DNA of 64,000 bases, taken from F22 sp963668535 (lineage in GTDB: Bacteria > Bacteroidota > Bacteroidia > Bacteroidales > Bacteroidaceae). The stretch covers positions 1,860,001 to 1,924,000 of the forward strand of contig OY764867.1 in assembly GCA_963668535.1 (NCBI GenBank), read 5' to 3'. The translations under genes and the position numbers were made by a program. Of the stretch, positions 1 through 8,892 are shown piece by piece (position 1 is the stretch's first letter; each line of letters starts with the position of its first letter). A model generated the notes under the pieces. The model did not search any database and was not told the origin of the DNA. It saw only the letters and a program-made list of their open reading frames with translations.

Positions 1-116
1 AACGTTTTGAGGGGAGCCATTTCGTCATTCACGAAATAGGCCGCCATCATGGTAAAGGCAACTACTCCCAAAGCTGCCCAACGCATAGTGGCTGAATCGT
101 TTAATTTTGTTGTCAT
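1..116 (-). CDS. MFS transporter, N-terminal fragment (runs off window)
   Basis: Only the first 38 codons are inside the window, starting at an ATG at 116. The peptide begins MTTKLNDSATMRWAALGVV and continues into a hydrophobic first transmembrane helix followed by a charged turn. This start resembles major facilitator superfamily permeases of Bacteroidales, in which a short polar tail precedes helix 1. The substrate cannot be told from this fragment. It lies downstream of the secG run on the same strand, separated by a probable terminator hairpin, so it is likely transcribed separately. The MFS assignment rests on family memory of a short stretch and is tentative. Confidence 0.55.
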   Translation of the reverse strand, partial: MTTKLNDSATMRWAALGVVAFTMMAAYFVNDEMAPLKT

Positions 117-173
117 TAAAATGAAATTTATTGATTGGATTAAGTATTGAATGCGATAGAATAGTATGCTAAA

Positions 174-225
174 AATGGACTATTCTTCTTTGCGACAGGA
201 GACGCATTGAAGGGGATAGTCCATT
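174..225 (-). terminator. Terminator after secG run
   Basis: A perfect 10-bp inverted repeat (AATGGACTAT at 174-183, ATAGTCCATT at 216-225) encloses a 32-nt loop. Read on the minus strand it is followed by a run of five T. It lies just downstream of the secG stop and upstream of the MFS gene, as expected for the terminator of the secG run. The large loop makes it weaker than a classic terminator. Confidence 0.5.
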
Positions 226-247
226 CTGTATACTGTGAATGATACAA

Positions 248-616
248 CTATTTAGTTGCAGTAGAGTCTGTTGCGTCTGCTGCAGGTGTATCACCTGTTG
301 TTTGACCGAATTGAGCAGCTGGGTTGTTCAATGGGTTAGTTGCATTATCTTTAACAGCTTCTTGCATGATAGCATCTGATGTTGCACCTGTCTTTGTTGG
401 TGGGAAATAAGAAATCGCTACACTTAGTACCACGATGCTTGCTGCAAGAGTCCAAGTTGTCTTTTCTAGTACGTCTGTTGTCTTACGTACACCCATGATT
501 TGATTTGATGATGAAAACTCTGAAGAAAGACCACCGCCCTTAGAGTTCTGGACAAATACGATCAAGCAAAGCAGGATGGCTGCAATCACGATCAGAATAG
601 TTAAAAGTAAGTTCAT
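248..616 (-). CDS. secG: Preprotein translocase subunit SecG
   Basis: Small inner-membrane subunit of the SecYEG translocon, which assists SecA-driven protein export. The 122-aa product has two hydrophobic helices (about residues 3-23 and 52-72). Between them is the conserved SecG loop with VQNSKGGGLSS and a second conserved segment before helix 2. The C-terminal tail, from about residue 75, is polar and Asn/Thr/Ala-rich, as in other Bacteroidota SecG. It is the last gene of a minus-strand run after pdxA, the sigma-54 activator, lptE and a TPR gene, only 19 bp after the TPR stop. secA is elsewhere in the window (17443-20751). Confidence 0.93.
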   Translation of the reverse strand: MNLLLTILIVIAAILLCLIVFVQNSKGGGLSSEFSSSNQIMGVRKTTDVLEKTTWTLAASIVVLSVAISYFPPTKTGATSDAIMQEAVKDNATNPLNNPAAQFGQTTGDTPAADATDSTATK

Positions 617-635
617 AATCTTGTTTCTAAATTAT

Positions 636-1385
636 TTATGGGTTATTTTTTTCTTTTAATTGCTCTATGTATGCAATACGGTCTGCAAAGTAAACATTTT
701 TTTCTGGATATTTCAAGGATAAACGCTGTATTATTTCTATCGCACGGTCATATCGACGTTGTTTTATGTAAATTTGTGCTAATGTCTCGGTGAAATAACT
801 CTCATCCAGTGGCTTTTCCTCTTCTGAGCACGATGGGCCGATGGGTTCTTCTTCACTGGAGACAGGTAGCAATGGGGTATCATCGGCGTGGGCCAAGAAA
901 TCATCTATGAGGGTGCTGCTGCGGTCATCTTCATGCGATGGGGGGGCTTGGTCTGGATGTTGAGCTCGTTCCTCTTCCATCTGTTGAAGAAGGTAGGTGG
1001 TGTAGTCGGGGGAATAGCTCATATCGGCAATATGATCATCGGGCTGTGGCTGATCGTGCAAGAAAGATTCGATGAGTTCCAGAGTACGATTAACGGATGG
1101 TTGATCGGCTTCTGGTTGCTCTTCTTTTTGCACAATACTTTCTTCTCCAAGACGAATGCCTTCGATAAAGTAGAATAGCTGGCGTCTATTGGAAAGATAG
1201 AGTGCTGCACGCCGTAACTCAGGACCAAATTGCTCGTGATGGAGTAGGTATAGGTTCTTGAGATACAGCATACGAGCTGTTTGAAAATAGGGATAGCGCT
1301 CTACCAAGTTACGCAATTGGTAGAGGGTATCCTTATCTAAAAGCTCGGGATGTTTGATGTAATGAATAAATTGTTCAGCGTTCAT
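636..1385 (-). CDS. TPR-containing protein between lptE and secG
   Basis: A 249-aa soluble protein without signal peptide. The N-terminal 75 residues are helical and include a LVERYPYFQTARMLYLKNL motif seen in related Bacteroidales proteins. The middle is acidic and low-complexity (about 100-190). The C-terminus (about 196-240) is one clear tetratricopeptide unit (LAQIYIKQRRYDRAIEIIQRL) followed by a capping helix. It lies 9 bp after lptE and 19 bp before secG, so it is co-transcribed with envelope-biogenesis genes. It may be a cytoplasmic adaptor for them, but its function is unknown. The position between lptE and secG is, to my knowledge, conserved in Bacteroidales. Confidence 0.75.
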   Translation of the reverse strand: MNAEQFIHYIKHPELLDKDTLYQLRNLVERYPYFQTARMLYLKNLYLLHHEQFGPELRRAALYLSNRRQLFYFIEGIRLGEESIVQKEEQPEADQPSVNRTLELIESFLHDQPQPDDHIADMSYSPDYTTYLLQQMEEERAQHPDQAPPSHEDDRSSTLIDDFLAHADDTPLLPVSSEEEPIGPSCSEEEKPLDESYFTETLAQIYIKQRRYDRAIEIIQRLSLKYPEKNVYFADRIAYIEQLKEKNNP

Positions 1386-1394
1386 AAGCGTGAC

Positions 1395-1937
1395 TTACCA
1401 GTTGGCTACAGTGTCGTTGAATATTTGATCTATGATTTCTTTGATCATTTCTTCGATGAGATCATCCTGTACATCGGTCAGCAATGAGGTGGCCGGATAA
1501 GTACGGAATGCTGTATAATTCTTATCGAAATCTTCATCGTGATTGGTGTTGTTCACGAAGTTGACATGTATGGTGATTTGTAGTTTCACCTCGCTTGAAT
1601 AACCATCGGCAGAGACTGCTTGGTTATACTGGTTGTAGCCAGTGATCTCTCCGCTCAACTGTAAGTCGCCGCCAGCATTGATCAGCTGTAGACGGGTTTG
1701 ACGGTCGTAGATGTCTTTCAACTCTTCGTTGAAGCGCACACCTAGCGGAGCATATACGTAGGAGGCACGAATAGGAAATTCGGCTATTTGTATACTTTTG
1801 ACCTTCTCGTAATTGATGGAAGAACCATTAAATTTGTAGGATACAGCACACGAGGTGATGGCGCCCATTAGCAGGACGCTCATGATGCTCGCAATAACGC
1901 GGTGGCGGGTATGCTTAAAAGTCTTTGTCCAATCCAT
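1395..1937 (-). CDS. lptE: LptE-family outer-membrane lipoprotein
   Basis: The 180-aa product has a signal peptide ending in a lipobox (MGAITSC, lipidated Cys30). It then shows the LptE-like pattern: an extended strand near YEKVKSIQIAEFP, a helix with FNEELKDIYDRQTRLQLI and a strand LQLSGEITGY. LptE plugs the LptD barrel and helps place lipopolysaccharide in the outer leaflet of the outer membrane. The start overlaps the end of the upstream activator gene by 23 bp, suggesting translational coupling. LptC is encoded at 10169-10903; lptD is not in the window. Bacteroidota LptE diverges from the proteobacterial protein, so the call rests on pattern and context. Confidence 0.8.
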   Translation of the reverse strand: MDWTKTFKHTRHRVIASIMSVLLMGAITSCAVSYKFNGSSINYEKVKSIQIAEFPIRASYVYAPLGVRFNEELKDIYDRQTRLQLINAGGDLQLSGEITGYNQYNQAVSADGYSSEVKLQITIHVNFVNNTNHDEDFDKNYTAFRTYPATSLLTDVQDDLIEEMIKEIIDQIFNDTVANW

Positions 1938-3150
1938 ATTCTTTCATTTTTCTATAAATGGTTCTTTCTGATATGCCGAGGGCCTCGGCTGTTTGTTTAC
2001 GGTTGCCGTCAAATCTCTTTAGAGCTTTGAGGATGTGATTGCGTTCCACATCGCCTAGCGAAATAAGCTCTTCCCATTCTTCGGTGTCTTGAATATGGTC
2101 GTGTTCCATAATGCGATTACGAGGAGTGGGTTTGGCCATATTGTCGGTATGTATGACCATGTTGTAATCAGTATTATTCAAATAATTGGCCTGATTATCG
2201 GTCATAGGCATGTTTTGTTCTTCCATGAGGTCATTGACAAGTTTCTTTAAATCGGTCATGTCTTTACGCATGTCGAAAAGAACTTTGTATAGTATCTCGC
2301 GCTCATTCTCGAAACTGTTTTGACTCTGCTGTTGTGTTGTCAGTGCTGGCAGATTCGTTTGATTCTGAGCTGGTAGATACCGTTTCAGAATCTCTGGAGT
2401 AATCTCTCTACTGCTTTCGAGGATGGAGATTTGCTCGGTGATGTTCTTCAACTGACGTACGTTGCCGGGCCAACTGTAGTGCAAAAGTACTTCTTTGGCT
2501 TCATCTGTCATTTGGATGGTAGGCATCTTGTACTTATCTGCGCAGTCGGCTGCAAATTTACGAAATAGCATCCATATATCATTACCTCGGTCGCGTAGAG
2601 GAGGAATGACAATGGGTACTGTATTGAGTCGATAAAAGAGGTCCTCACGAAATCGACCATCGGCAATGGCTTCTTGCAACTTCACATTGGTGGCAGCTAC
2701 AATACGTACATCGGTCTTTTGAACTTGCGAGGATCCTACTTTAATGTATTCTCCACTTTCGAGTACACGAAGCAATCGAGCTTGCGTGGCAGGTGGTAGT
2801 TCACCAACTTCGTCAAGAAAGATAGTGCCGCCATCGGCTTCGGCAAAATAGCCATTACGGCTAGAGATGGCACCTGTGAAGGCGCCTTTCTCGTGCCCAA
2901 ATAGCTCAGAATCAATGGTGCCTTCAGGGATGGCACCACAATTGACAGCGATATAACGCTTGTGCTTTCTTGCACTGTTCTGATGAATGATTTGTGGGAA
3001 GTTTTCTTTACCCACACCGCTCTCTCCGGTAATTAATACAGAGAGATCGGTTGGGGCAACTTGCATGGCGATATCTATAGCACGTTCAAGTTGCTCGTTA
3101 TTACCGATGATGCTAAAGCGCATCTTGACTGACTGTATCTTTGGATCCAT
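1915..3150 (-). CDS. Sigma-54-dependent transcriptional activator (no receiver domain)
   Basis: A 411-aa AAA+ enhancer-binding protein that would hydrolyse ATP to open RpoN promoters. Visible motifs are Walker A GESGVGKE (42-49), the sigma-54 contact loop GAFTGA (89-94), Walker B GGTIFLDEVGEL (107-118) and a C-terminal Fis-type helix-turn-helix with the pattern RKQTAEALGISERTIYRKM. There is no N-terminal response-regulator domain, so activity is not controlled by phosphorylation in the NtrC manner. I chose the ATG at 3150, 1 bp after the pdxA stop and preceded by a purine-rich GAAGGAGAGG, a good ribosome site. An in-frame start at 3177 inside pdxA is less likely. It shares the run with lptE and secG. 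Confidence 0.88.
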   Translation of the reverse strand: MDPKIQSVKMRFSIIGNNEQLERAIDIAMQVAPTDLSVLITGESGVGKENFPQIIHQNSARKHKRYIAVNCGAIPEGTIDSELFGHEKGAFTGAISSRNGYFAEADGGTIFLDEVGELPPATQARLLRVLESGEYIKVGSSQVQKTDVRIVAATNVKLQEAIADGRFREDLFYRLNTVPIVIPPLRDRGNDIWMLFRKFAADCADKYKMPTIQMTDEAKEVLLHYSWPGNVRQLKNITEQISILESSREITPEILKRYLPAQNQTNLPALTTQQQSQNSFENEREILYKVLFDMRKDMTDLKKLVNDLMEEQNMPMTDNQANYLNNTDYNMVIHTDNMAKPTPRNRIMEHDHIQDTEEWEELISLGDVERNHILKALKRFDGNRKQTAEALGISERTIYRKMKEYGLDKDF

Positions 3151-3151
3151 A

Positions 3152-4252
3152 TTATGCCTCTCCTTCTTCTGGTGCATCTAATTTAAGTGTATGGCTATCG
3201 TCGCGCTTATCAAAAAATTGCTTTTGTAGCGGATCTCTATGTAGAACACGTTCTTCTCGACGGTGACGTGCTATGTCGATAGCGGTGTAGATGGCAGAGC
3301 GGAACGATGTTTCGCTAGCCTGATTCTTGCCTGCAATCTCATAGGCCGTTCCATGAGCTGGCGAGGTACGAACTACGGGTAGACCACCTGTGTAGTTGAT
3401 ACCGTCTTCCATGGCTAGCACTTTGAATGGTGCTAGACCTTGATCATGATACATGGCAAGTACGCCATCAAAGTGTTTCCAGTTGCCAGCACCAAAGAAA
3501 CCATCGGCTGCAAATGGACCGTAGCATAAGTAACCACGTTTACGTAGGTCTTGAAGTACTGGTGTCATGATGATTTCCTCTTCTTGTCCTAGTAGTCCTT
3601 CATCTCCTGCATGAGGATTTAGACTAAGTACGGCGATGCGTGGCTTGTCTAGCCCAAAGTCGTAATTGAGGATACCTGCAAAGCTCTTGATTTTTTCTGT
3701 CAAGTTGTCTTTGGTGATCATATGTGGTACTTCATGCAAAGGTACATGCCCTGTAACTAAAGCAACACGTAGCTGATCATTCATCAATATCATCAATGCT
3801 TTGCGGTCATTACCAAGGCGTTCTTGAATATATTCTGTATGACCTGGGAAATGAAACTCATCTGATTGAATGGTGTTTTTATTGATTGGAGCTGTGACAA
3901 TCACATCAATCAATCCTGCTTTGTAATCGGCTATGCAACGTTCTAGGGCATCTAGGGCTGCTTTTCCAGCTTGTTTGTCGGGCTTACCTAATTCTACTTT
4001 TATGTCGTCATCGCAACTGTTGATGATACTTAATCGATCGTGACTAGCTTCTTTGGCATTTTGAATGATGCTAAATGGTGTCTTTAGACCAAGTACTTTG
4101 CGGTGATAAGCTGCTCCCTTGGGAGAGCCGTATAGTATAGGGGTGCATAGTTGAAGCATTTCTGGATTTTCGAAACACTTCAAAATAACTTCATATCCGA
4201 TACCATTGATATCTCCGTGGGTGATACCCACGCGGATCTTTCTTTTGTCCAT
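3152..4252 (-). CDS. pdxA: 4-hydroxythreonine-4-phosphate dehydrogenase
   Basis: PdxA oxidises 4-phosphohydroxy-L-threonine in the DXP-dependent route to pyridoxal 5'-phosphate. The 366-aa product begins with the family motif ITHGDINGIGYEV. It also contains APINK, the metal/substrate region FPGHTEY, VTGHVPLHEV, LNPHAGDEG and the C-terminal MYHDQGLAPFK histidine-aspartate motif. All are conserved, so it should be active. It is the first gene of the run leading through the sigma-54 activator to secG. An 80-bp gap with no recognisable promoter box separates it from the upstream DUF4837 gene. Confidence 0.95.
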   Translation of the reverse strand: MDKRKIRVGITHGDINGIGYEVILKCFENPEMLQLCTPILYGSPKGAAYHRKVLGLKTPFSIIQNAKEASHDRLSIINSCDDDIKVELGKPDKQAGKAALDALERCIADYKAGLIDVIVTAPINKNTIQSDEFHFPGHTEYIQERLGNDRKALMILMNDQLRVALVTGHVPLHEVPHMITKDNLTEKIKSFAGILNYDFGLDKPRIAVLSLNPHAGDEGLLGQEEEIIMTPVLQDLRKRGYLCYGPFAADGFFGAGNWKHFDGVLAMYHDQGLAPFKVLAMEDGINYTGGLPVVRTSPAHGTAYEIAGKNQASETSFRSAIYTAIDIARHRREERVLHRDPLQKQFFDKRDDSHTLKLDAPEEGEA

Positions 4253-4333
4253 AGTGGAAAATGTTTAATGGTTATATTTTGTTGTTCCTAGTCCTCTCAT
4301 TTTTGTTGATCGGTACTAAGGAACAAATAGGGC

Positions 4334-5380
4334 TTAATTATGTGTTGGCTTTTTTGAGTCTTCTTTTTGTGTGGCTTCTGTCAACGGCATGCCTGGTAGT
4401 TGCATGGTGTACAATGAAGCTTCCAAGAAACGAAGCATATCTGCTTTGTGCTTACGAGGAGCAAAAAGGAAAACTTCGGACGTTACGATACGATTGTTGG
4501 CTTTGTCCAACATGGTGTGCGACACGAAAGGACCACCCATCATGTCATCTTTCATATCCCAAAGGCCACGTACTTCCATACAATATTGCCCTTGTACCTC
4601 AATCACTTCTTTTTGAATAAAGCGAGGGTCGGTTTCGACATACATGCCTGGTTGACTACCTGGGATGTGCGCTTTCATGAAAGAGTCACGTTTGGCGATG
4701 TAATATTGTAAGGTAAAGGTGCTGTCGCTCTCAAATGGATAGCTATACATGACAAAATTTAATAGGCAGTCTGAGCGATCTGCACGCGTCCAAAAGAAGT
4801 CCTTGCGGCATTTTGTAGATGCAAATTCAGGAGATACCCATACATTATACCCAAAAAGGCTGTCTACCTTTTGCGATACAATTTTACTGTGATTCTTCTT
4901 GAGTTCTGAGGCAGTACGTTGTAATTCTGCACGAGTGAAAAAGTCGATGATGACTTTTTTATGTGCATTGATAAAAGTGGCTAGTTCGGATGCTGAAGGT
5001 GCTTGAACGCGCATAAGAGCTTGAGGTGCTGCATATTCATCATGCATGATCTTAATTTTTGATTGCGTATAGCGATCGGGATTAACATCAACAATAATGA
5101 TATTGCGGAGCAATTTCATGGTATTGTCAAAGTCTTTTTTAGAGCAATGCATGATATGGAATGATCGTTCTGGTTGAGGAAGCATTGGCACGTCGGTGTC
5201 TAAGGCATTGAAGATGGCTTTACCAACAGCTGTGTCCCATTGGTGTTCATCTTGAACGACTACGAGCAACTCGAAAGGTTTACCGCTTGATGCATTGGTA
5301 AAGATGGTGCCTTTCTTGCTTGAACAGCCGCTTACTAGTAGTGCTGCTGTAAAAATCAATACTGAATATAAGCTTTTCAT
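4334..5380 (-). CDS. DUF4837 family lipoprotein
   Basis: A 348-aa protein with a short signal peptide and lipobox LLVSGC (Cys19), so it should be an envelope lipoprotein. The body begins GKPFELLVVVQDEHQWDTAVG and continues with alternating strands and helices, and ends with conserved FVSHTMLD and RFLEASLYTMQ segments. This matches the Bacteroidota-restricted DUF4837 family, whose function is not established. It lies 20 bp downstream of rlmN on the same strand, so the two are probably co-transcribed. Cell-envelope location is inferred from the lipobox only. Confidence 0.82.
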   Translation of the reverse strand: MKSLYSVLIFTAALLVSGCSSKKGTIFTNASSGKPFELLVVVQDEHQWDTAVGKAIFNALDTDVPMLPQPERSFHIMHCSKKDFDNTMKLLRNIIIVDVNPDRYTQSKIKIMHDEYAAPQALMRVQAPSASELATFINAHKKVIIDFFTRAELQRTASELKKNHSKIVSQKVDSLFGYNVWVSPEFASTKCRKDFFWTRADRSDCLLNFVMYSYPFESDSTFTLQYYIAKRDSFMKAHIPGSQPGMYVETDPRFIQKEVIEVQGQYCMEVRGLWDMKDDMMGGPFVSHTMLDKANNRIVTSEVFLFAPRKHKADMLRFLEASLYTMQLPGMPLTEATQKEDSKKPTHN

Positions 5381-5400
5381 ATGTTAAGATGTTTATGTGA

Positions 5401-6450
5401 TTATGTATGGTGTTTTTTTTCTTTCTCGGTTGATAACATACCGCAGGCAGCAAAAATATCTTCACCACGCGATGCACGGATAGTAGTCATGACTCCATGG
5501 CTTGTCAGGTAATCACGAAAACGTTGCATCTTGTCCATTCCTACACCATCTAAGGTACTATCTGGAATACGATGGAAACGAATGAGGTTGATGCGACATG
5601 GCAGGCCTTTAAGTAGGCGCACTAAAGATTTTGCATGTTCCATTTGATCATTAATTCCATCAAATACAATATATTCAAAGGATAGACGACGCTGGCCGCC
5701 CCAATCATAATCGCTGAGTAGGGTGACGATATCTGTTAGTGAAAATGCTTTTTCTGCTGGCATCAGTTCTTGACGCAGCATAGGGAACGGTGCGTGTAGA
5801 CTGACTGCCAAATGGCAATCTGATTCTTCAATAAAACGTTGTAGCCCTTTTTTGATCCCGATAGTTGATACGGTAATGCGTTTAGGACTCCATCCAAATC
5901 CCCAAGATGCAGTCAATATATCTAAGGTTTGAAGTACGTTATCTAAGTTGTCTAATGGTTCACCCATACCCATGTAGACGACATTGGTGAGTTTGTCGCG
6001 TTCAGGAAGAGCAGCTATTTGGTTTAGTATCTGATGGGCAGTCAATTGTTGTATAAAACCCATGCGACCTGTCATACAGAAAGCACATCCCATCTTGCAG
6101 CCCACTTGAGATGATACACATAGGGTGGCGCGTTCTCCATCCGGAATATATACAGCCTCGACAAATTGATTATTGTCTACTTGATATAGGTATTTGATGG
6201 TGCCATCAACCGATCGTTGAGCTTCTACTGGTGCTTCCAAGCCGACGCAATAAGTCGCTGAAAGTAGTTCGCGATGCTTCTTGGATAGGTTGGTCATGTC
6301 TTCTATGGTGGTTACACCTTTGTGGTACAACCAATCTGTAATTTGCTTCGCGGCAAACTTGGGCATACCCAGTTCAGCAGCTACTGTTTGTATCTGGCTG
6401 AGGGTCATACCAATAAGGGGCGTTTTATGTAATGCTGTCATAACTTTCAT
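5401..6450 (-). CDS. rlmN: 23S rRNA (adenine2503-C2)-methyltransferase RlmN
   Basis: A dual-specificity radical SAM methyltransferase that modifies A2503 of 23S rRNA and A37 of some tRNAs. The 349-aa product has the CxxxCxxC cluster motif at Cys118/122/125 (GCKMGCAFCMTG), the MGMGEPLDN loop, the SLHAP segment and the resolving cysteine in GEDIFAACGML (Cys336). The second catalytic cysteine, which would be methylated, is therefore present. ATG codons at 6450 and 6441 are both possible starts. A -7 box at 6467-6474 favours the first, with a very short leader. The DUF4837 gene follows after 20 bp. Confidence 0.95.
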   Translation of the reverse strand: MKVMTALHKTPLIGMTLSQIQTVAAELGMPKFAAKQITDWLYHKGVTTIEDMTNLSKKHRELLSATYCVGLEAPVEAQRSVDGTIKYLYQVDNNQFVEAVYIPDGERATLCVSSQVGCKMGCAFCMTGRMGFIQQLTAHQILNQIAALPERDKLTNVVYMGMGEPLDNLDNVLQTLDILTASWGFGWSPKRITVSTIGIKKGLQRFIEESDCHLAVSLHAPFPMLRQELMPAEKAFSLTDIVTLLSDYDWGGQRRLSFEYIVFDGINDQMEHAKSLVRLLKGLPCRINLIRFHRIPDSTLDGVGMDKMQRFRDYLTSHGVMTTIRASRGEDIFAACGMLSTEKEKKHHT

Positions 6451-6466
6451 GTCATAATGTCAGATG

Positions 6467-6474
6467 CAAAAATA
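6467..6474 (-). promoter_or_regulatory. -7 promoter box for rlmN
   Basis: TATTTTTG on the minus strand matches the Bacteroidota -7 consensus TAnnTTTG and lies about 17 bp upstream of the rlmN start. No clear TTTG -33 box is visible. Confidence 0.45.
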
Positions 6475-6550
6475 GCGATTTTATTTTAGAGTATCTTGCT
6501 TTTAGGGTTAAAACCACAGAGTTCTTGTTAAATCGCTACAATTGAGAGCA

Positions 6551-6591
6551 AAAAGGTGTGTCAAAAAGCCGAACTCTTTGACACACCTTTT
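6551..6591 (-). terminator. Rho-independent terminator after ppiD-like gene
   Basis: A perfect 15-bp stem (AAAAGGTGTGTCAAA at 6551-6565, its complement at 6577-6591) with an 11-nt loop ends in T residues on the minus strand, 34 bp beyond the stop of the SurA/PpiD-like gene. It ends the coaX-to-ppiD run and separates it from rlmN. Confidence 0.85.
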
Positions 6592-6624
6592 ATGTATTGT
6601 AGATGCTATTTGTTGTTGCTTGTC

Positions 6625-8775
6625 TTAGTTATAGAACAAGTAACGGGTATCTTGAATATCTACACCTTCACGTAGAGATTCAAAATTAGGTTGACGTGTA
6701 CGTGGGTTAAGTAGCATCATCATCTTGCGTTGTGCAATGGTGTTCATTTGTGTTTTTGCGTTGTATTCTAGACCACCTTGCTTGCGGTCAACAACTTGTA
6801 CTAAATAAACGCCACCAAGACCTTGAACAGGTTTGCTTACTGCACCCTTTTGAGCTACAGATGCATAGGCTGCAATGTTTGGTTCGTAACCAAATCCTGC
6901 TACTTGTGGAGTATCTGAGAAAGTGACACGTTTTAATGTATCTGTTACTGCTTCTGGCATTGAAGATACTGCGGCAATCGTTGTTTTGCCTGCAAGTTGC
7001 TTCTTCAATTGTGCGGCTTTAAGATCGCGAATAACCAAGAAACGAAGTTGTTGTTTTACATCCTCGAAGCTAGCGTAACCAGCTGGAGTGATTGCTGTAA
7101 GACCGCAAACCATGAATTGATCATTGTTTCCGACTTCTTCAAGTTCTGATACTGCATTGATGTCGTTTTCGAAAGTCCATTTTACTAGTGGAGCAGTTTC
7201 TGGAACATTGGCAATATAGTGTGAACTTGGAGATACCATAGTGGTGCGTACACGATAACCTGCGTCTTCTGCATTCTTTTCCATATCAGCAATAGTCTTA
7301 TTCTCTGCTATAAATTGGCTAAATGCTGTGTATGCATCTTGGTATGTATCATCACTAAATTCAACAGGACGTTTTACAATGGCTACTTTATAGCGGTCTG
7401 TAACTGATGCTTTTGCTGTGACTTCAAGAATTACATTGGCTTGACCTAGTGTGATTGTCTTGAGTTCACCTTTCTTCATGCTATATACAGTCTTGATCAA
7501 TTTTAGTTGATCTGCATTTAGCTGTGGAGATTGAGCTAGCATGGCTGAGGTAATCACTGCTGGTTTACCTTGTTGGCCAAGTGCTTGTGCAACTTTTTCG
7601 AATTTCTCGCCCTTCTTAAGCACATTCATGATTGAATCTGTACGACTTGCCATGACTTTTTTGTCGGCATCTGCTACAAATACTTGACGGAATGCGATAG
7701 AATCGGCCGATTTTTCTTTAGCAACCACTTTAAAACCATTGATTGTATTGGTTTGTGCGTCTTCGTAAGGACCAAATGTGTCACCTACTTTAACGTCTTT
7801 CAAACGTGTCGCTACATCAGTAGGAAGGGCAGAAGCTGCAAGGAATAGGTCTTTATATAGGACGCTAGATTGTGCATTTGTTACAATGTCGGACAATTTA
7901 GCATTCGCTGGAGCCATATCTTGAACTGCTTTCTCTACTTCTTCATTGATTGCAGCACGATCGGCAGCACTAGGGCGTACTTGTACATCAATGTATTTTA
8001 CGGTGCGAGTGTCTTGTGGACGACGGAAGCTTTCCTTCATCTCGTTGTATTTAGCTTGAAGTGCAGCATCACTTACTACAATTGAAGAATCAGCGATTGA
8101 AGAATAAGGAAGACCAGAAACCACGACTTCAGCCATCAAGTTTTGTGCATTGTAAGCATCACGTGCTTGAATGCTGTCGCCCAACATGGCTGCAGAAAGT
8201 AGCGTGAAATATTTGTTGCTCAAAGCAGTCGACTTGATTTTTTTCTCAATATATTTCCAATAAGTATATTGCTTAATCAAGTAAGATGCATTAGGAGAAG
8301 CAAAACCTTGTTTCTTGGCATTATCGTAATAAGACAAGAACTTAGTCAGTACATCGTAGTCGTAGCGATGTGTCTGTGGGTTTATAAATGGTGAGCGTTG
8401 AAGAAGTTGAGAATTACCTGTCTTCACAATGTTAAGTAACTCTGCATCGTTTACTTCAATACCTAGCTTGTCGCATTCACGTTTGATAAGTTTGTCGTTT
8501 ACATAAGTATTCCAAACTTCATCGCGGATTGCGTTCATTTGTTGGTCATTGAAAGAGTTGGTTTGATATTGCATTTTGTACACATCGGTTAACTCTTCAA
8601 CCATACGTTGGTATTCATTGTAAGAAAGTTTCTCTCCATCTACCACACCAGCACTTGGTATTGTGTGTGGCTGGATCATCTTCCATGCATCGCCTGCAAT
8701 AAAGGCAAACATAGCGACTCCGACAAAGACGATCAAAGCCCAGGTCCACGACCTGATTGTGTTTAGTACTGCCAT
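6625..8775 (-). CDS. SurA/PpiD-like membrane-anchored periplasmic chaperone/prolyl isomerase
   Basis: A 716-aa protein with a single N-terminal membrane anchor (about residues 12-28) and a long periplasmic part. Residues about 35-160 match a SurA N-terminal-type helical chaperone module (VDGEKLSYNEYQRMVEELTD). The middle holds degenerate parvulin-like repeats (SADSIAFRQVFVADADKK; MLAQSPQLNADQLKL). PpiD-type proteins assist folding of newly exported proteins near the Sec translocon. Canonical parvulin active-site residues are not obvious, so chaperone function is safer than isomerase. It follows the CNNM/CBS gene after 117 bp and ends at a strong terminator. Confidence 0.85.
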   Translation of the reverse strand: MAVLNTIRSWTWALIVFVGVAMFAFIAGDAWKMIQPHTIPSAGVVDGEKLSYNEYQRMVEELTDVYKMQYQTNSFNDQQMNAIRDEVWNTYVNDKLIKRECDKLGIEVNDAELLNIVKTGNSQLLQRSPFINPQTHRYDYDVLTKFLSYYDNAKKQGFASPNASYLIKQYTYWKYIEKKIKSTALSNKYFTLLSAAMLGDSIQARDAYNAQNLMAEVVVSGLPYSSIADSSIVVSDAALQAKYNEMKESFRRPQDTRTVKYIDVQVRPSAADRAAINEEVEKAVQDMAPANAKLSDIVTNAQSSVLYKDLFLAASALPTDVATRLKDVKVGDTFGPYEDAQTNTINGFKVVAKEKSADSIAFRQVFVADADKKVMASRTDSIMNVLKKGEKFEKVAQALGQQGKPAVITSAMLAQSPQLNADQLKLIKTVYSMKKGELKTITLGQANVILEVTAKASVTDRYKVAIVKRPVEFSDDTYQDAYTAFSQFIAENKTIADMEKNAEDAGYRVRTTMVSPSSHYIANVPETAPLVKWTFENDINAVSELEEVGNNDQFMVCGLTAITPAGYASFEDVKQQLRFLVIRDLKAAQLKKQLAGKTTIAAVSSMPEAVTDTLKRVTFSDTPQVAGFGYEPNIAAYASVAQKGAVSKPVQGLGGVYLVQVVDRKQGGLEYNAKTQMNTIAQRKMMMLLNPRTRQPNFESLREGVDIQDTRYLFYN

Positions 8776-8892
8776 TTCTTTTTGTTTATAATCTATTTGT
8801 TACAATTTATTTCGCTTTAAATACAGCGCACGAAGATACAAAAAAAAGGACAAATCCTAGGCCTTCCTTAAAAAAATGTGCGCTTATGTGCA

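Noticed and set aside
888..1178. Plus-strand 96-aa frame opposite the TPR gene
   Set aside because: It is antisense to the acidic low-complexity part of a conserved gene; its hydrophobic look comes from that composition.
4284..4324. Imperfect inverted repeat between DUF4837 gene and pdxA
   Set aside because: The stem has a bulge, a large loop and an A-rich flank on the minus strand; too weak to call a terminator.
4261..4711. Plus-strand frames opposite the DUF4837 gene
   Set aside because: They overlap a well-supported lipoprotein gene on the other strand and show no protein-family features.
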